Origin: an uncultured Fodinibius sp.
GTDB lineage: Bacteria > Bacteroidota > Rhodothermia > Balneolales > Balneolaceae
NCBI GenBank assembly: GCA_913056455.1
Contig: CAJXMJ010000001.1
Span: forward strand, 930,001-994,000
Direction: 5' to 3'
Length of the DNA stretch: 64,000 bases
Made by a program: the position numbers and the translations under genes. A model generated the notes under the pieces. The model saw only the letters and a program-made list of their open reading frames with translations. It was not told the origin of the DNA and searched no databases. Positions 8,732 through 18,514 of the stretch are shown here, piece after piece (position 1 is the first letter of the stretch; the number at the start of each line of letters is the position of its first letter).

Positions 8732-9112
8732 TTAAGCTACGATTTCTTTGTATTCGTCGGGAGACATCAGGTCATCAAGCTGAGAATCATCTTCAACAGA
8801 TATTTTAACCATCCAGCCATCACCATAGGGGTCATCGTTTACAAGTTCCGGCTCCATTTCGAGCTGTTCATTAATCTCAACAATTTCGCCGGTTACGGGA
8901 GCAAAAAGTTCTGATACAGTTTTAACAGCTTCAACGGTACCAAAAACCTCATCTTGTTCAAATTCAAAACCTTCCGGTTCAATTTCCACAAATACGATAT
9001 CACCGAGTTCGCTCTGGGCAAAATCGGTAATTCCTATGGTAGCTGTACCATCACCATTGTCTCGTATCCATTCATGCTCTTTGGTATATTTTAAATCAGC
9101 AGGATAGCTCAT
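8732..9112 (-). CDS. gcvH: Glycine cleavage system H protein
   Basis: The 126-residue lipoyl carrier of the glycine cleavage system. The lipoyl attachment loop is VEAVKTVSELF with the modified Lys near residue 63 (the family consensus is ESVKAASDIY), preceded by VFVEIEPEG. The ending DDLMSPDEYKE is typical. It is the last gene before a terminator and follows accC by 15 nt. The GcvT and GcvP partners are not in the window. Clustering of gcvH with biotin carboxylase genes puts two swinging-arm carriers in one operon; it could also serve lipoate relay rather than glycine breakdown alone. Confidence 0.95.
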   Translation of the reverse strand: MSYPADLKYTKEHEWIRDNGDGTATIGITDFAQSELGDIVFVEIEPEGFEFEQDEVFGTVEAVKTVSELFAPVTGEIVEINEQLEMEPELVNDDPYGDGWMVKISVEDDSQLDDLMSPDEYKEIVA

Positions 9113-9127
9113 ATTAGGTCACTTAAA

Positions 9128-10474
9128 TCAGTTGTCAGGATTAAATTTAAACTCTTCTAAATACTTGGTGTTAAAGGTTCCCTTCTTAAAGTTTTCATCT
9201 TCCATTAATTGGATATGGTAGGGGATGGTCGTCTTAACGCCCTCTATGATAAACTCTTCCAGGGATCGCTTCATCCGTTTTATAGCTTCCTCTCGGGTAG
9301 GTGCACTCACAATAAGCTTACCAATCATGGAATCGTAATGAGGAGGAATGCGATATCCGGCATATGCATGGGTATCAACGCGAACGCTGTGACCACCGGG
9401 CGTATGGAATACTTCAATCTTCCCGGCAGAGGGACGAAAGTTATGCTCAGGGTCCTCAGCATTAATTCGACACTCAATAGCATGCCCGCGCATTTTTAAT
9501 TCCTTTTGCTCCAGCTTTTGGCCTGCAGCAGCTTTAATCTGCTCAGCCACAAGATCATAATTTGTTATCTCTTCTGTTACCGGGTGCTCAACCTGTATGC
9601 GGGTGTTCATCTCCATAAAGTAGAAGTTATGGTCTTTATCGACCAAAAACTCTACTGTACCTGCTCCTTCATAGTCAACGGCCTTGGCTGCATCAACCGC
9701 AGCATCCCCCATTTTTTTGCGTAGTTCGGGAGTCATGAGGGGAGAGGGGGCTTCCTCCAGAATCTTTTGGTGACGTCGCTGTAGCGAGCAATCTCGCTCT
9801 CCAAGATGAATTACATTCCCGTGTTGATCGGCTAAAATCTGTATCTCAACATGATGAGGATCTGCAACAAACTTCTCGATATAAACATCCGGGTCATCAA
9901 ATGCTGTTTCAGCCTCATTCTTACACATGCTGTAGGCTTGCTTGAGGTTCTCTTCTTCATGAACCACGCGCATTCCACGTCCGCCACCGCCTGATGATGC
10001 CTTGATAATACAGGGATATCCGATTTCGGCGCATATCTCTTTTGCTTCATCAAGGCTTTCTACAACTCCATCGCTACCGGGTACTGTGGGGACGCCACTG
10101 TCTTCCATCGTTTCTTTAGCCATAGATTTGTTTCCCATGGCAGAGATACTTTCGGGGGCGGGACCAATGAACTTGATATCGTGTTCGGCACAGATGCGCG
10201 AAAACTCAGCCTTTTCGGATAAAAATCCATAGCCGGGATGGATGGCGTCGGCATTAGTGATTTCTGCTGCGGCTAAAAGATTGGGAATTTTAAGATAGCT
10301 TTCCTTGCTGGGGGGAGGTCCTATACAGACCGCTTCATCAGCAAATTTTACGGGAAGGCTGTCACGATCGGCCGTAGAGAATACGGCAACTGTGGGAATT
10401 CCCATTTCTTTACATGTACGAATGATACGTAGTGCAATTTCGCCTCTGTTGGCGACAAGAATTTTATTAAACAT
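9128..10474 (-). CDS. accC: Acetyl-CoA carboxylase, biotin carboxylase subunit
   Basis: Carboxylates the biotin carried on AccB with ATP and bicarbonate, the first half-reaction of fatty acid synthesis. It opens with [17 protein letters not shown], the ATP-grasp has the [10 protein letters not shown] loop (about 160-169), and the catalytic [16 protein letters not shown] stretch sits near 288-303. At 448 residues it is the normal length of a stand-alone subunit. It starts 13 nt after accB ends and is followed by gcvH. The carboxyltransferase genes accA and accD are elsewhere. Confidence 0.97.
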   Translation of the reverse strand: MFNKILVANRGEIALRIIRTCKEMGIPTVAVFSTADRDSLPVKFADEAVCIGPPPSKESYLKIPNLLAAAEITNADAIHPGYGFLSEKAEFSRICAEHDIKFIGPAPESISAMGNKSMAKETMEDSGVPTVPGSDGVVESLDEAKEICAEIGYPCIIKASSGGGGRGMRVVHEEENLKQAYSMCKNEAETAFDDPDVYIEKFVADPHHVEIQILADQHGNVIHLGERDCSLQRRHQKILEEAPSPLMTPELRKKMGDAAVDAAKAVDYEGAGTVEFLVDKDHNFYFMEMNTRIQVEHPVTEEITNYDLVAEQIKAAAGQKLEQKELKMRGHAIECRINAEDPEHNFRPSAGKIEVFHTPGGHSVRVDTHAYAGYRIPPHYDSMIGKLIVSAPTREEAIKRMKRSLEEFIIEGVKTTIPYHIQLMEDENFKKGTFNTKYLEEFKFNPDN

Positions 10475-10487
10475 GAATTTTATTGTT

Positions 10488-10994
10488 TTATCCGATGATA
10501 AATAAAGGTTGATCGAACTCTACCGCTTCGGCGTCGTCAACAAGAATCTTTTTAACCTCTCCGGAATAATCGGATTCGATTTCATTCATGATTTTCATGG
10601 CTTCAACGATACACAAGGTTTCACCTTTCTCGACCGTATCGCCCACTTTTACAAAAGGATCATCGTCAGGAGAGGGGGCGCGATAGAAAGTACCTACAAT
10701 GGGTGATTTAACTACATCACCGGACGGTTGTGCGTCACCACCAGAATCTCCTGATGATTCTTGTCCTCCAGAAGATTGCTGAGGCTGTTGTTGCGGAGCC
10801 TGCTGTGGTTGTTGGGGAGCTTGTGGTTGGGCAGGAACCTGATATTGTACCGGCATCTGCTGTGGTGCCGCTGATTGTTTCACATCAGGTTTCTTTTTAA
10901 CCTTTATTTTAAAATCCCCTTCTTCGATAGACACTTCATTAACTTCACTTTTAGCAATGAGGTCCAGAAGATTTTCAATTTCTTTTAAATCCAT
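10488..10994 (-). CDS. accB: Acetyl-CoA carboxylase biotin carboxyl carrier protein
   Basis: A 168-residue biotin carrier. An N-terminal AccB helix region ([18 protein letters not shown]) is joined through a long Gln/Pro/Ala-rich flexible linker (about 38-85) to the biotinyl domain. That domain has [20 protein letters not shown] and the attachment motif [11 protein letters not shown] with the biotinylated Lys near residue 134. The VEAMKIMN form distinguishes it from lipoyl domains. It sits between efp (9 nt) and accC (13 nt) in one transcript. Confidence 0.97.
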   Translation of the reverse strand: MDLKEIENLLDLIAKSEVNEVSIEEGDFKIKVKKKPDVKQSAAPQQMPVQYQVPAQPQAPQQPQQAPQQQPQQSSGGQESSGDSGGDAQPSGDVVKSPIVGTFYRAPSPDDDPFVKVGDTVEKGETLCIVEAMKIMNEIESDYSGEVKKILVDDAEAVEFDQPLFIIG

Positions 10995-11003
10995 GATATG
11001 TAA

Positions 11004-11579
11004 TTAGTTTGATGTTACGCGTTCAATATATTCTGAGGTTCGTGTATCTACTTTTATTTCTTCACCTTCATTAATAAAAAGTGGCACCTGTACTGTGGCA
11101 CCTGATTCTAATGTTGCCGGCTTGCTGCCACCTGTTGCGGTATCTCCCTTGAGTCCCGGACGAGTCTTGGCAATTTTAACAGTAATGTGATCAGGCGGCT
11201 GTGCATATAATACTTCCTCGTTATCAACATCAATAACCAGGGTGCATTCTTGTCCTTCGGCAATGAATTCCGATTTTTTCACATTTTCTTCTGAAACAGG
11301 AAGCTGCCGATAGGTTTCCTGGTGCATAAAGTAGAACAAATTTCCATCCCTGTATAGGAACTGATAGGGCTGATGCTCCACACGGATTTCTTCGACATCT
11401 TCACCGGAACGGAACTTTTTTTCGATATTCTTTTCATTTACAACGCCCTTTAACTTTGTACGCAAAAAGGCACCCCCCTTGCCGGGCTTTACGTGCTGAT
11501 AGTCGATAACTTCGTACAGCTCATTATTGAGCTCAATTACCATTCCGGTTCTAAAATTTGATGTAGAAACTTTTGCCAT
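11004..11579 (-). CDS. efp: Translation elongation factor P
   Basis: Rescues ribosomes stalled at polyproline. It is 191 residues with three beta-barrel domains: the KOW-like N-terminal domain (FRTGMVIELNNELYEVID), the central OB domain and the C-terminal OB domain ending in TRTSEYIERVTSN. The tip loop PGKGGAFLR carries the conserved Lys near residue 33, the usual modification target; no modification enzyme (EpmA type) is in the window. It leads the efp-accB-accC-gcvH operon, with a good promoter just upstream. The efp-accB-accC order is common in bacteria. Confidence 0.97.
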   Translation of the reverse strand: MAKVSTSNFRTGMVIELNNELYEVIDYQHVKPGKGGAFLRTKLKGVVNEKNIEKKFRSGEDVEEIRVEHQPYQFLYRDGNLFYFMHQETYRQLPVSEENVKKSEFIAEGQECTLVIDVDNEEVLYAQPPDHITVKIAKTRPGLKGDTATGGSKPATLESGATVQVPLFINEGEEIKVDTRTSEYIERVTSN

Positions 11580-11612
11580 AAATGCTAATTAGTGATCTTT
11601 AAATTCAGTGCC

Positions 11613-11643
11613 CAAAAATACCATGCGACATGAAAGATAACAA
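11613..11643 (-). promoter_or_regulatory. Bacteroidota-type promoter for efp-accB-accC-gcvH
   Basis: On the minus strand TTG (11641-11643) is followed by 20 bases and then TATTTTTG (11613-11620). This matches the phylum consensus TTTG/TTG-N19-20-TAnnTTTG. A start near 11606 would leave a leader of about 27 bases before the efp ATG. It lies wholly in the gap downstream of the NSS transporter gene. Confidence 0.55.
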
Positions 11644-11645
11644 GC

Positions 11646-13022
11646 TTAAAATAGTTCTTGAATATATGTTATCAATCCAATGGCTTCTAATAAATTATAT
11701 AGAATAGCAAGTGGGGCAATATATTTGATGAATATAGGCCAAACCGTCTTAAATAGGGACGTATGCAACCCTGAATAACCCTGTTCTAACTCATCAAAGG
11801 CATTCTCAACCTTCCAAACATATCCCAAAAAGTAGCAGATCAAAAATCCACCAAGGGGTAGACCTACAGTACTAAAGATAAAGTCTATCGTATTGATGAG
11901 GGAGATATCAAATGAAATTATAAGCGATACTATTAAAATACCCCCGCCAATTAAAGTGGCTGCTTTTTTGCGTTGTACGTTAAACTCGTCAATCACATAG
12001 GAGGTAGGTACCTCAAGCAGTGAAATTGTTGAGGTAAGAGCAGCCATCGACAAAAGGAGGAAGAAACTGGTGCCAAAAATAATGCCGGCTGTCGTACTCA
12101 GACTATGAAAGAGGGCAGGGAGTACCTGAAAAATAAGATCCGTACTGGCTAATAATTCCCCGGATTCATTAAAAATGTTTACTCCAAACGACTCGGCCAT
12201 GTACATAGCCGGCATAATAAGAAGCCCGGCTAAGAAGGCGATTCCGACATCTGCAAGTGTAACGTATGCTGCTGCCTCGGGGATATTTTCTTTTTTACTC
12301 AGGTACGACCCATAGGTGATTAAAGCCCCCATTCCCAACGAAAGTGAAAAGAATGCTTGTCCCATTGCACTAAATATGAGAGGCGCAGAGATCATCGAAA
12401 AGTCGGGCTTAAGGTATTCGGCAAATCCAACTCCTGCTCCAGGTTGGAAGGCAACGTAGCCAATCATAATGAGCAAAATACCTATCAAGACGGGCATTAA
12501 AAACTTGGTTGCTCGCTCAATACCATCGCTTACACCTCCAAGGATGATAGAGACGGTGGCTCCCATAAACAGTACAGAAAAAATAGCATTTTTTACGCCG
12601 TGAGACACGTCAGCAAAAAGTGCAGCCCACTCGGTAAATCCAGTAAAAAAGAGAATCTCTTCAAATACATAACTAAATGTCCATCCGGCAACTACGGTGT
12701 AAAAGGAAAGAATCATGACACCACAAAGAACGCCCCAGAAACCAATGAGCGGATAAAATTTATTGGAACTTAGTGCTTTAAACGCTCCGACGGGATTACG
12801 ATTGGTCTTTCGACCGATACTTAATTCTGCTACCATAACCGGGAATCCAATTGCAAAACAACAAAGTAGGTAGATAAGCAAAAAAGCTCCGCCACCGTTA
12901 GAGGCTACCTCAGTAGGGAAGCGCCAAATGTTACCCAACCCAACGGCCGATCCTGCTGCCGCAAGAATAAACCCCAGTTTTGAATTCCAGTTTCCCCGAG
13001 TTTTCGATGTTGTTTCAGCCAA
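11646..13022 (-). CDS. Sodium-dependent neurotransmitter:sodium symporter (NSS) family transporter
   Basis: A 458-residue LeuT-fold membrane protein with about 11-12 helices. The first helix carries the NSS hallmark GSAVGLGNIWRFP (about 24-36), which forms the sodium and substrate sites, followed by ASNGGGAFLLIY. The SAMGQAFFSLSLGMG stretch corresponds to TM6. Prokaryotic members import amino acids with sodium; the substrate cannot be fixed from sequence. It stands alone: 66 nt separate it from efp, which has its own promoter, and about 200 nt from metG. Confidence 0.92.
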   Translation of the reverse strand: MAETTSKTRGNWNSKLGFILAAAGSAVGLGNIWRFPTEVASNGGGAFLLIYLLCCFAIGFPVMVAELSIGRKTNRNPVGAFKALSSNKFYPLIGFWGVLCGVMILSFYTVVAGWTFSYVFEEILFFTGFTEWAALFADVSHGVKNAIFSVLFMGATVSIILGGVSDGIERATKFLMPVLIGILLIMIGYVAFQPGAGVGFAEYLKPDFSMISAPLIFSAMGQAFFSLSLGMGALITYGSYLSKKENIPEAAAYVTLADVGIAFLAGLLIMPAMYMAESFGVNIFNESGELLASTDLIFQVLPALFHSLSTTAGIIFGTSFFLLLSMAALTSTISLLEVPTSYVIDEFNVQRKKAATLIGGGILIVSLIISFDISLINTIDFIFSTVGLPLGGFLICYFLGYVWKVENAFDELEQGYSGLHTSLFKTVWPIFIKYIAPLAILYNLLEAIGLITYIQELF

Positions 13023-13227
13023 AAGTCAGATCCCCGTTTCTTTAGTTTTGGTTTATAAGTATTGAAATAAAATATCGCCGTAAAATGTAATGGAAGAAGC
13101 TTACTTACAAATCAAATTTTTGAAAAGATGTTAATCTTGTCTATAAGCCAAACTTCGTTCAAAATCGTCACACTAAATTTCTCAGAAATAAGATACTGCA
13201 GATTTAAAATATGGTATTAATCAACCA

Positions 13228-15261
13228 TTACTTGACAACACTCCCGGGCTCAGCATCGGTTTCTACAAATTTGAGAGAACCATCCTCTTCCTCAGCCATT
13301 AGGATCATGCCGTTGCTTTCGACTCCCATGAGTTTTTTTGGAGCGAGATTTGCCACTACACATACATTTTGTCCGACAATTTCATCGGGAGTAAAATCAT
13401 TTGAGATGCCCGACACAATTATACGTTCTTCAAAGCCCAAATCTACTTTTATTTTAAGCAACTTATCAGCCTTTTCAATAGCCGAGGCCTCAATAATTTT
13501 TCCGGCTCTAAGATCCATCTTCATGAAGTCATCAAACTTCATGTTCTCTTTAAGGGGTTCATAGTTTGTTTTTGATTCTTCTTCATTTTCTGAAGCTCGT
13601 TCTTTTAATTTTTCAAGCTGTTTGTCAATCTCTTCATCTTCAATCTTTTCAAATAGAATGGCTCCTTTGTTGATCTCAGAGCCACTCGTCAAAATGGTGC
13701 CAGAAACTTTGTCCCAACTAATATCGCCGGTAATATTTAGTTCGCTACGCAATTCACCCATTTTATTGGGAAGTATGGGATCAAATAGGATGCTCAGAGC
13801 GGCCGTTATCTGTAAGCACACATGCAAGGTGTTGCCGCAGGTTTCCATATCGTCTTTGCGGCTTTGCCATGGTTCCATATCAGTAAAATACTTATTGCCG
13901 ATACGTGCTAAGTTCATGGTTTCAGCAATGGCTTCGCGCAGATTAAACTGTTCATACGCCTTACTAATCTTCTCCTTTTGTTCTTCAATTTTTGCTAATG
14001 TTTCTCGATCCTTTTCTGTTGGATTAGTTAACTCTGGAACACTACCGTCAAAATAGTTTTCAGTAAATGAAGTCGTGCGATAGACAAAATTTCCAAGTAC
14101 GTCTGCAAGTTCACTATTTACTTTGTTTTGAAAATCTTGCCATGAGAAGTCAGAGTCTTTTGTTTCCGGTAGGGTAGTGCCCAATACATACCGCAGGAGA
14201 TCAGCATCAAAATCCTTTAAGTATTCATCCAGCCAGACAGCCCATCCGCGAGAGGTTGACAGTTTCTTTCCTTCCAAGTTCAAGAACTCATTGGCAGGCA
14301 CATTTTCAGGTAATACGTAATTACCATGCGCCATTAGTGTAGCAGGGAACATGATGCAGTGGAAGACAATATTGTCTTTACCTATAAAATGGATGAGGTC
14401 AGTATCTTCGTCTTGCCAGTATGATTTCCATTCGTCGGGCTTCCCTTTCTCGACAGCCCATTCTTTGGTTGCAGAAATATACCCGATGGGAGCATCAAAC
14501 CAGACGTAGAGCACCTTTCCTTTTGCATCTTCTAGTGGCACCGGAACGCCCCAGGTCAAATCGCGGGTTACAGCTCGATCGGCAAGGCCGTCATTAAGCC
14601 AGCTTTTTACCTGACCCATTACATTGGGTTTCCAGTTCTCGCGTGTATCAAGCCAATTTTCAAGTCGCTCTTGAAAATCGCCCAGCGGTAAATACCAATG
14701 GGTCGTTTCTTTGGTTTCGGGAGTATCTCCGGTTATGGCACTTTTTGGATTTTTGAGCTCTGTGGGAGACAGTGAGGTGCCACAACTTTCACATTGATCC
14801 CCATAGGCCTCTTCGTATCCGCAATTGGGACAGGTGCCTTTTACATAGCGATCGGGCAGAAACATGTTTGCCTTGGGGTCGTAGAGCTGCTCTTCGGTCT
14901 TTTGTACAAAAACATCGTCCTCGTATAGCTTGGTGAAAAATTGTTGTGATGTTTTGTGATGCACCTCCGAGCTCGTTCGACCGTAATAGTCAAAATGAAT
15001 TCCAAAATCCTCAAATATTTGCTTATTACGTTCATGGAACTTGTCCACAACATCTTGCGGACTAATACCTTCTTTTTCAGCTGCAATGGTAATTGGGACA
15101 CCATGCTCGTCAGACCCACAAATATGTATAATTTCCTCATCTGTTAATCGCTTATAGCGAACGTAAAGATCTGCAGGCAGGTAAGCACCTGCAAGGTGTC
15201 CTAAATGTATAGGACCATTAGCATAGGGCAGAGCAGAAGTAACAAGTGTTCTTTTGGACAT
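13228..15261 (-). CDS. metG: Methionyl-tRNA synthetase with C-terminal tRNA-binding domain
   Basis: Charges tRNA-Met, and at 677 residues it has the long, dimerising architecture. The class I HIGH motif reads IHLGHL (about 18-23). A single zinc knuckle CPNCG...CESCG lies near 143-160. The KMSKS loop is present as KLSTS near 333, a known variant. The C-terminal EMAP/Trbp111-type OB domain (about 575-677: MDLRAGKIIEASAIEKADKL, VVANLAPKKLMGVESNGM) is fused rather than separate. It is flanked by AT-rich gaps of about 200 nt on each side with no gene. Confidence 0.97.
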   Translation of the reverse strand: MSKRTLVTSALPYANGPIHLGHLAGAYLPADLYVRYKRLTDEEIIHICGSDEHGVPITIAAEKEGISPQDVVDKFHERNKQIFEDFGIHFDYYGRTSSEVHHKTSQQFFTKLYEDDVFVQKTEEQLYDPKANMFLPDRYVKGTCPNCGYEEAYGDQCESCGTSLSPTELKNPKSAITGDTPETKETTHWYLPLGDFQERLENWLDTRENWKPNVMGQVKSWLNDGLADRAVTRDLTWGVPVPLEDAKGKVLYVWFDAPIGYISATKEWAVEKGKPDEWKSYWQDEDTDLIHFIGKDNIVFHCIMFPATLMAHGNYVLPENVPANEFLNLEGKKLSTSRGWAVWLDEYLKDFDADLLRYVLGTTLPETKDSDFSWQDFQNKVNSELADVLGNFVYRTTSFTENYFDGSVPELTNPTEKDRETLAKIEEQKEKISKAYEQFNLREAIAETMNLARIGNKYFTDMEPWQSRKDDMETCGNTLHVCLQITAALSILFDPILPNKMGELRSELNITGDISWDKVSGTILTSGSEINKGAILFEKIEDEEIDKQLEKLKERASENEEESKTNYEPLKENMKFDDFMKMDLRAGKIIEASAIEKADKLLKIKVDLGFEERIIVSGISNDFTPDEIVGQNVCVVANLAPKKLMGVESNGMILMAEEEDGSLKFVETDAEPGSVVK

Positions 15262-15487
15262 GGAAAGTTATTTAATAGTTGATTTTCTAAGCTCGAAAAT
15301 AATAGTATCGCCCTTAAAATTAAAAACGCTTTTGAAATACACTTTGATCTTCTATAAACGCTCTAATTTATTTGAATAGGAAGAATTAATAGGCAGCTTT
15401 AAACGTAAATAAAATATGCTCTTGTAATAGATATAGGAGACAATATATGATTTGATAATTAGTATAATAGGAAAAGGTGAAATTAAC

Positions 15488-15742
15488 CTATTTAGAGTTC
15501 TGGATACTCTTACTATCTGATTTTGATGATTCCTGCTCAGACAAATAGTTATCTATCTTTACGAACATTTTCTGAAGTGCTTCTTCTTTAAATTGCCCAG
15601 ATGCAAAAAGCTCTTTTTCTCCGTTACTAAATGTAAGGTGTGTTTTAGCGGAAAGCTTATAGGTGTGCTCTCGAATCTTATAAAACCCTCTGTAATTACC
15701 GATTTTATAATATTCTTCTAAACTTTTATTGGATTTGTTCAT
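15488..15742 (-). CDS. Small conserved-looking protein of unknown function
   Basis: A Lys/Ser-rich protein of 84 residues from the ATG at 15740-15742; an in-frame TTG at 15778 would add 12 residues with no visible support. It has the core YKIGNYRGFYKIREHTYKL then THLTFSNGEKELFASGQF and a helix EEALQKMFVKIDNYLSEQ, so it reads like a folded strand-strand-helix protein, not noise. There is no signal peptide or membrane helix. It is isolated between metG (226 nt) and the methyltransferase gene. I do not recognise the family. The reading frame is strand-consistent with its neighbours. Confidence 0.5.
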   Translation of the reverse strand: MNKSNKSLEEYYKIGNYRGFYKIREHTYKLSAKTHLTFSNGEKELFASGQFKEEALQKMFVKIDNYLSEQESSKSDSKSIQNSK

Positions 15743-16000
15743 GCTTATTTCACTAATAAAATGCCCTGATTTTTTCAATATACTACGATGTGTTTATATT
15801 TAAATCAATAGCATCAAATAATTATTTAAGTTATTTAACAATTAGTAGAAAACATCTAATCTGTACTTTCAGACTCAACAAAGTGTTAAAATCATATTAT
15901 ATGATTCCTCACTATAGTAATTCATGAGCTCATGCTTTAGTTACTTGGGTCAAAGAAAGGAGATACTAACATTTTATCGCAGGAATCAATGAAAAGCCTT

Positions 16001-16528
16001 CTACCAAAACTTTACTAAAAAGCCATATAAGGCTACACCAACACTTACAGATACATTTAACGAATGCTTGTGTCCATATTGAGGAATCTCCACAAAATCA
16101 TCAATATAAGGAAGGATATCTTCGTCAACTCCGGTCACCTCGTTTCCAAAAACAAGACAGATATCCTGCTCTTCCGGGATTTTGTAATCAGGTAATAAAA
16201 TACTCTCTGTCATTTGCTCCAGTGCTACCAGTCGATAGCCTGTCTCTTTAAGGGTCTCAATTTTTGTGTGGGCATGTTCAATGTGTTGCCATTCAACATG
16301 CTTCTGAGCTCCAATTGCTGTTTTGGCGATTTCCGGCCGCGGTGGTGTAGGGGTATATCCTGATATAAGTATTTCATCTATACCAAAAGCATCCGCACTC
16401 CGAAAAGCAGCTCCTACGTTATGCATGCTTCTAACGTTATGAAGCAATATTTTAAGTTTATGAAGGCGTCCCGGACTGGTGCGTTCAAGGTTCTGTTCGA
16501 GAATTTCCTTGGTGCTTAACTTTTCCAA
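16001..16528 (-). CDS. SpoU/TrmH family RNA 2'-O-methyltransferase
   Basis: A 175-residue single-domain SPOUT enzyme that methylates ribose 2'-OH in tRNA or rRNA with S-adenosylmethionine. Motif 1 is LHNVRSMHNVGAAFRSADAF (about 28-47), motif 2 ICLVFGNEVTGVDEDIL (about 122-138), and motif 3 with the knot HKHSLNVSVSVGVALY (about 152-167). There is no extra RNA-binding domain, so the target nucleotide is not predictable; a TrmH- or TrmL-like tRNA role is possible. It is divergent from greA, with about 175 nt between starts. Confidence 0.9.
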   Translation of the reverse strand: MEKLSTKEILEQNLERTSPGRLHKLKILLHNVRSMHNVGAAFRSADAFGIDEILISGYTPTPPRPEIAKTAIGAQKHVEWQHIEHAHTKIETLKETGYRLVALEQMTESILLPDYKIPEEQDICLVFGNEVTGVDEDILPYIDDFVEIPQYGHKHSLNVSVSVGVALYGFLVKFW

Positions 16529-16704
16529 AATGGATGTTTTTTTGAAGTTTCAAACAGCCTTGAAGGTACAAAATTTAGATTTGGAAACAGAGCGTAAATC
16601 ATGGTATTTTAAGGCGCTTTGTAGAGAAAGGTGTCAGCTTTGTTGGCTGGCATTTATTATTTGAAAGCTTGCACAAACAAGGATTTAAACCAAAGAAAAG
16701 TACC

Positions 16705-17175
16705 GTGGATAAGAATTACCTATCACGAGAAGGTTACGAGAAGCTTGAGGCGGAATTAAAAGATTTAAAAACCCGTGGAAGACAAGAAATTGCTGAGGAG
16801 ATAGCCGAAGCACGGGCAAAGGGAGACTTGAGTGAAAATGCAGAATATGATGCTGCAAAAGAAGCCCAGGGAATGCTTGAAAAGAGAATTGCCGAGCTCG
16901 AAAATGCCCTTGCAAATGCCAGAATATTGGATGAAGAAGATATTAAAACAGACAAAGCCTATTTGCTTTCAACAGTAACTATTCACAATCATAATGTGGA
17001 TAAAGAGGTTAAATATACCTTGGTTTCTAAGGATGAGGCTAACTTTAAGAAGAATAAGATTTCGGTAGAATCACCTATTGGGAAAGCGATTCTCGGTCGA
17101 GAAATCGGAGAAACGTTTGAGGTAGACGTGCCCGCCGGAAAACTAAAATTGGAAGTCAAAAATATTGAGCGATAA
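16705..17175 (+). CDS. greA: Transcription elongation factor GreA
   Basis: Rescues backtracked RNA polymerase by stimulating transcript cleavage. The GTG at 16705 (MDKNYLSREGYEKL) gives 156 residues, the family length; an in-frame TTG at 16669 would add 12 atypical residues. The coiled-coil arm covers about residues 8-75, with the acidic tip GDLSENAEYDAAKE that reaches the active site. The C-terminal FKBP-like domain holds SPIGKAILGREIGE. A TAGATTTG box at 16576-16583 is a possible -7 element. The stop lies 4 nt before the ugd start, suggesting co-transcription. Confidence 0.95.
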   Translation: MDKNYLSREGYEKLEAELKDLKTRGRQEIAEEIAEARAKGDLSENAEYDAAKEAQGMLEKRIAELENALANARILDEEDIKTDKAYLLSTVTIHNHNVDKEVKYTLVSKDEANFKKNKISVESPIGKAILGREIGETFEVDVPAGKLKLEVKNIER

Positions 17176-17179
17176 GTAA

Positions 17180-18514
17180 ATGAACATAGCAGTAATAGGG
17201 ACGGGATATGTGGGGCTGGTCAGCGGGACCTGTTTCGCCGATTCCGGCAACCACGTAACATGTGTCGACATTGATGAAGAGAAAGTAGAACAGCTTAGAG
17301 AAGGGCAGATCCCGATTTACGAGCCCGGCCTGGAGACCATCTTCGCCCGCAGCCAGCGGGAGGGGCGCCTGCAGTTCACCACGGATATCGGGGAGGCGGT
17401 GCCTGATGCTGATATTGTTTTTCTATGCCTGCCGACCCCGCCCGGCGGCGACGGACAGGCCGACTTGAGTGCGGTCATGAAGGTGGCCTCCGACCTCGGT
17501 CCGCTCATCAGCGATTACACCGTAATTGTCAATAAATCGACTGTGCCCGTCGGCACCGGCGACCGCGTGGAAGAGGCGATCAGCAAAAATGTGGACCCCG
17601 ACCTGTTTGATGTGGTCTCGAACCCGGAGTTCCTGCGCGAGGGAGCGGCCGTCGAAGATTTCAAGTACCCCGAACGCGTGGTGATCGGTACGGGCAGCGA
17701 GGAGGCCGCCGAGATCATGACGACCCTCTATGAGCCGTTTGTTCGCTCCGGCAATCCCATTATCGTGATGGACCGCCGCAGCGCGGAGCTCACCAAGTAT
17801 GCCGCCAACGCGATGCTGGCCACCAAGATCACCTTTATGAACGAAATAGCCAATATCTGCGAGAAAGTCGGCGCCAACGTTGACAATATTCGCCGCGGCA
17901 TCGGCACCGACTCGCGCATCGGCAAGCGCTTCCTGTTTGCCGGCATCGGCTATGGCGGGAGCTGCTTCCCCAAAGACGTGCAAGCCATCCACCACACCGC
18001 CGGCCAGCACGGCTACGACTTTAAAATTGTGGATTCGGTGATGCAGGTGAACAACGCCCAGAAGGTCTCCATTGTCAAGAAGATGGAGGAGTATTTTGGC
18101 ACCGACGACTTCAGCGGCATGACCTTCGGCATGTGGGGGCTGTCCTTTAAGCCGGAAACCGACGACATCCGCGAGGCGCCGGCCTTGTACATCGCCGAAG
18201 AACTCGTCAAACGTGGAGCGAACCTGCTGGCCTATGATCCCGAGGCGATCGGGACCTTCAAGCAAGCGACCACCCAAGCGGTGCTTGATAACACAACCTT
18301 CGTCCACGACCAGCAAGCGGCCCTCAACGATATTGACGCGCTGGTGATCTGCACCGAATGGAACGAGTTTCGTCGTCCAACGGTCGATAATTTTGCCGAT
18401 GAGATGAAGGACCCGGTCATTTTTGACGGCCGCAACCTCTACGACCTCAAACGAGCCGAAAAAGCAGGCATAACCTATATCAGTGTGGGGAGGCCTTCAA
18501 TAAATGTCAACTAA
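17180..18514 (+). CDS. ugd: UDP-glucose 6-dehydrogenase, GC-rich insert-like gene
   Basis: Oxidises UDP-glucose to UDP-glucuronate with two NAD+. It is 444 residues: Rossmann start [23 protein letters not shown]-type [16 protein letters not shown], catalytic Cys in [13 protein letters not shown] (about 260) and the C-terminal [17 protein letters not shown]. Base use is unlike both neighbours: the 60 bases 17341-17400 hold 43 G+C, while 18601-18660 in the next gene hold 26. The first 40 and last 20 codons look native, so the middle may have been exchanged with a GC-rich donor copy. It overlaps the decarboxylase gene by 11 nt; the pair makes UDP-glucuronate and then UDP-xylose. Confidence 0.96.
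   Translation: MNIAVIGTGYVGLVSGTCFADSGNHVTCVDIDEEKVEQLREGQIPIYEPGLETIFARSQREGRLQFTTDIGEAVPDADIVFLCLPTPPGGDGQADLSAVMKVASDLGPLISDYTVIVNKSTVPVGTGDRVEEAISKNVDPDLFDVVSNPEFLREGAAVEDFKYPERVVIGTGSEEAAEIMTTLYEPFVRSGNPIIVMDRRSAELTKYAANAMLATKITFMNEIANICEKVGANVDNIRRGIGTDSRIGKRFLFAGIGYGGSCFPKDVQAIHHTAGQHGYDFKIVDSVMQVNNAQKVSIVKKMEEYFGTDDFSGMTFGMWGLSFKPETDDIREAPALYIAEELVKRGANLLAYDPEAIGTFKQATTQAVLDNTTFVHDQQAALNDIDALVICTEWNEFRRPTVDNFADEMKDPVIFDGRNLYDLKRAEKAGITYISVGRPSINVN

Noticed and set aside
15890-15906. AATCATAT-T-ATATGATT palindrome
   Set aside because: A short A/T palindrome in AT-rich DNA; nothing ties it to a regulator or to the orphan gene 150 bases away.
17423-18316. A 297-codon minus-strand frame inside ugd
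   Set aside because: It is a shadow of a GC-rich gene whose stops are depleted; its product is low-complexity (Gly/Ala/Val/His) and the plus strand encodes a complete enzyme.
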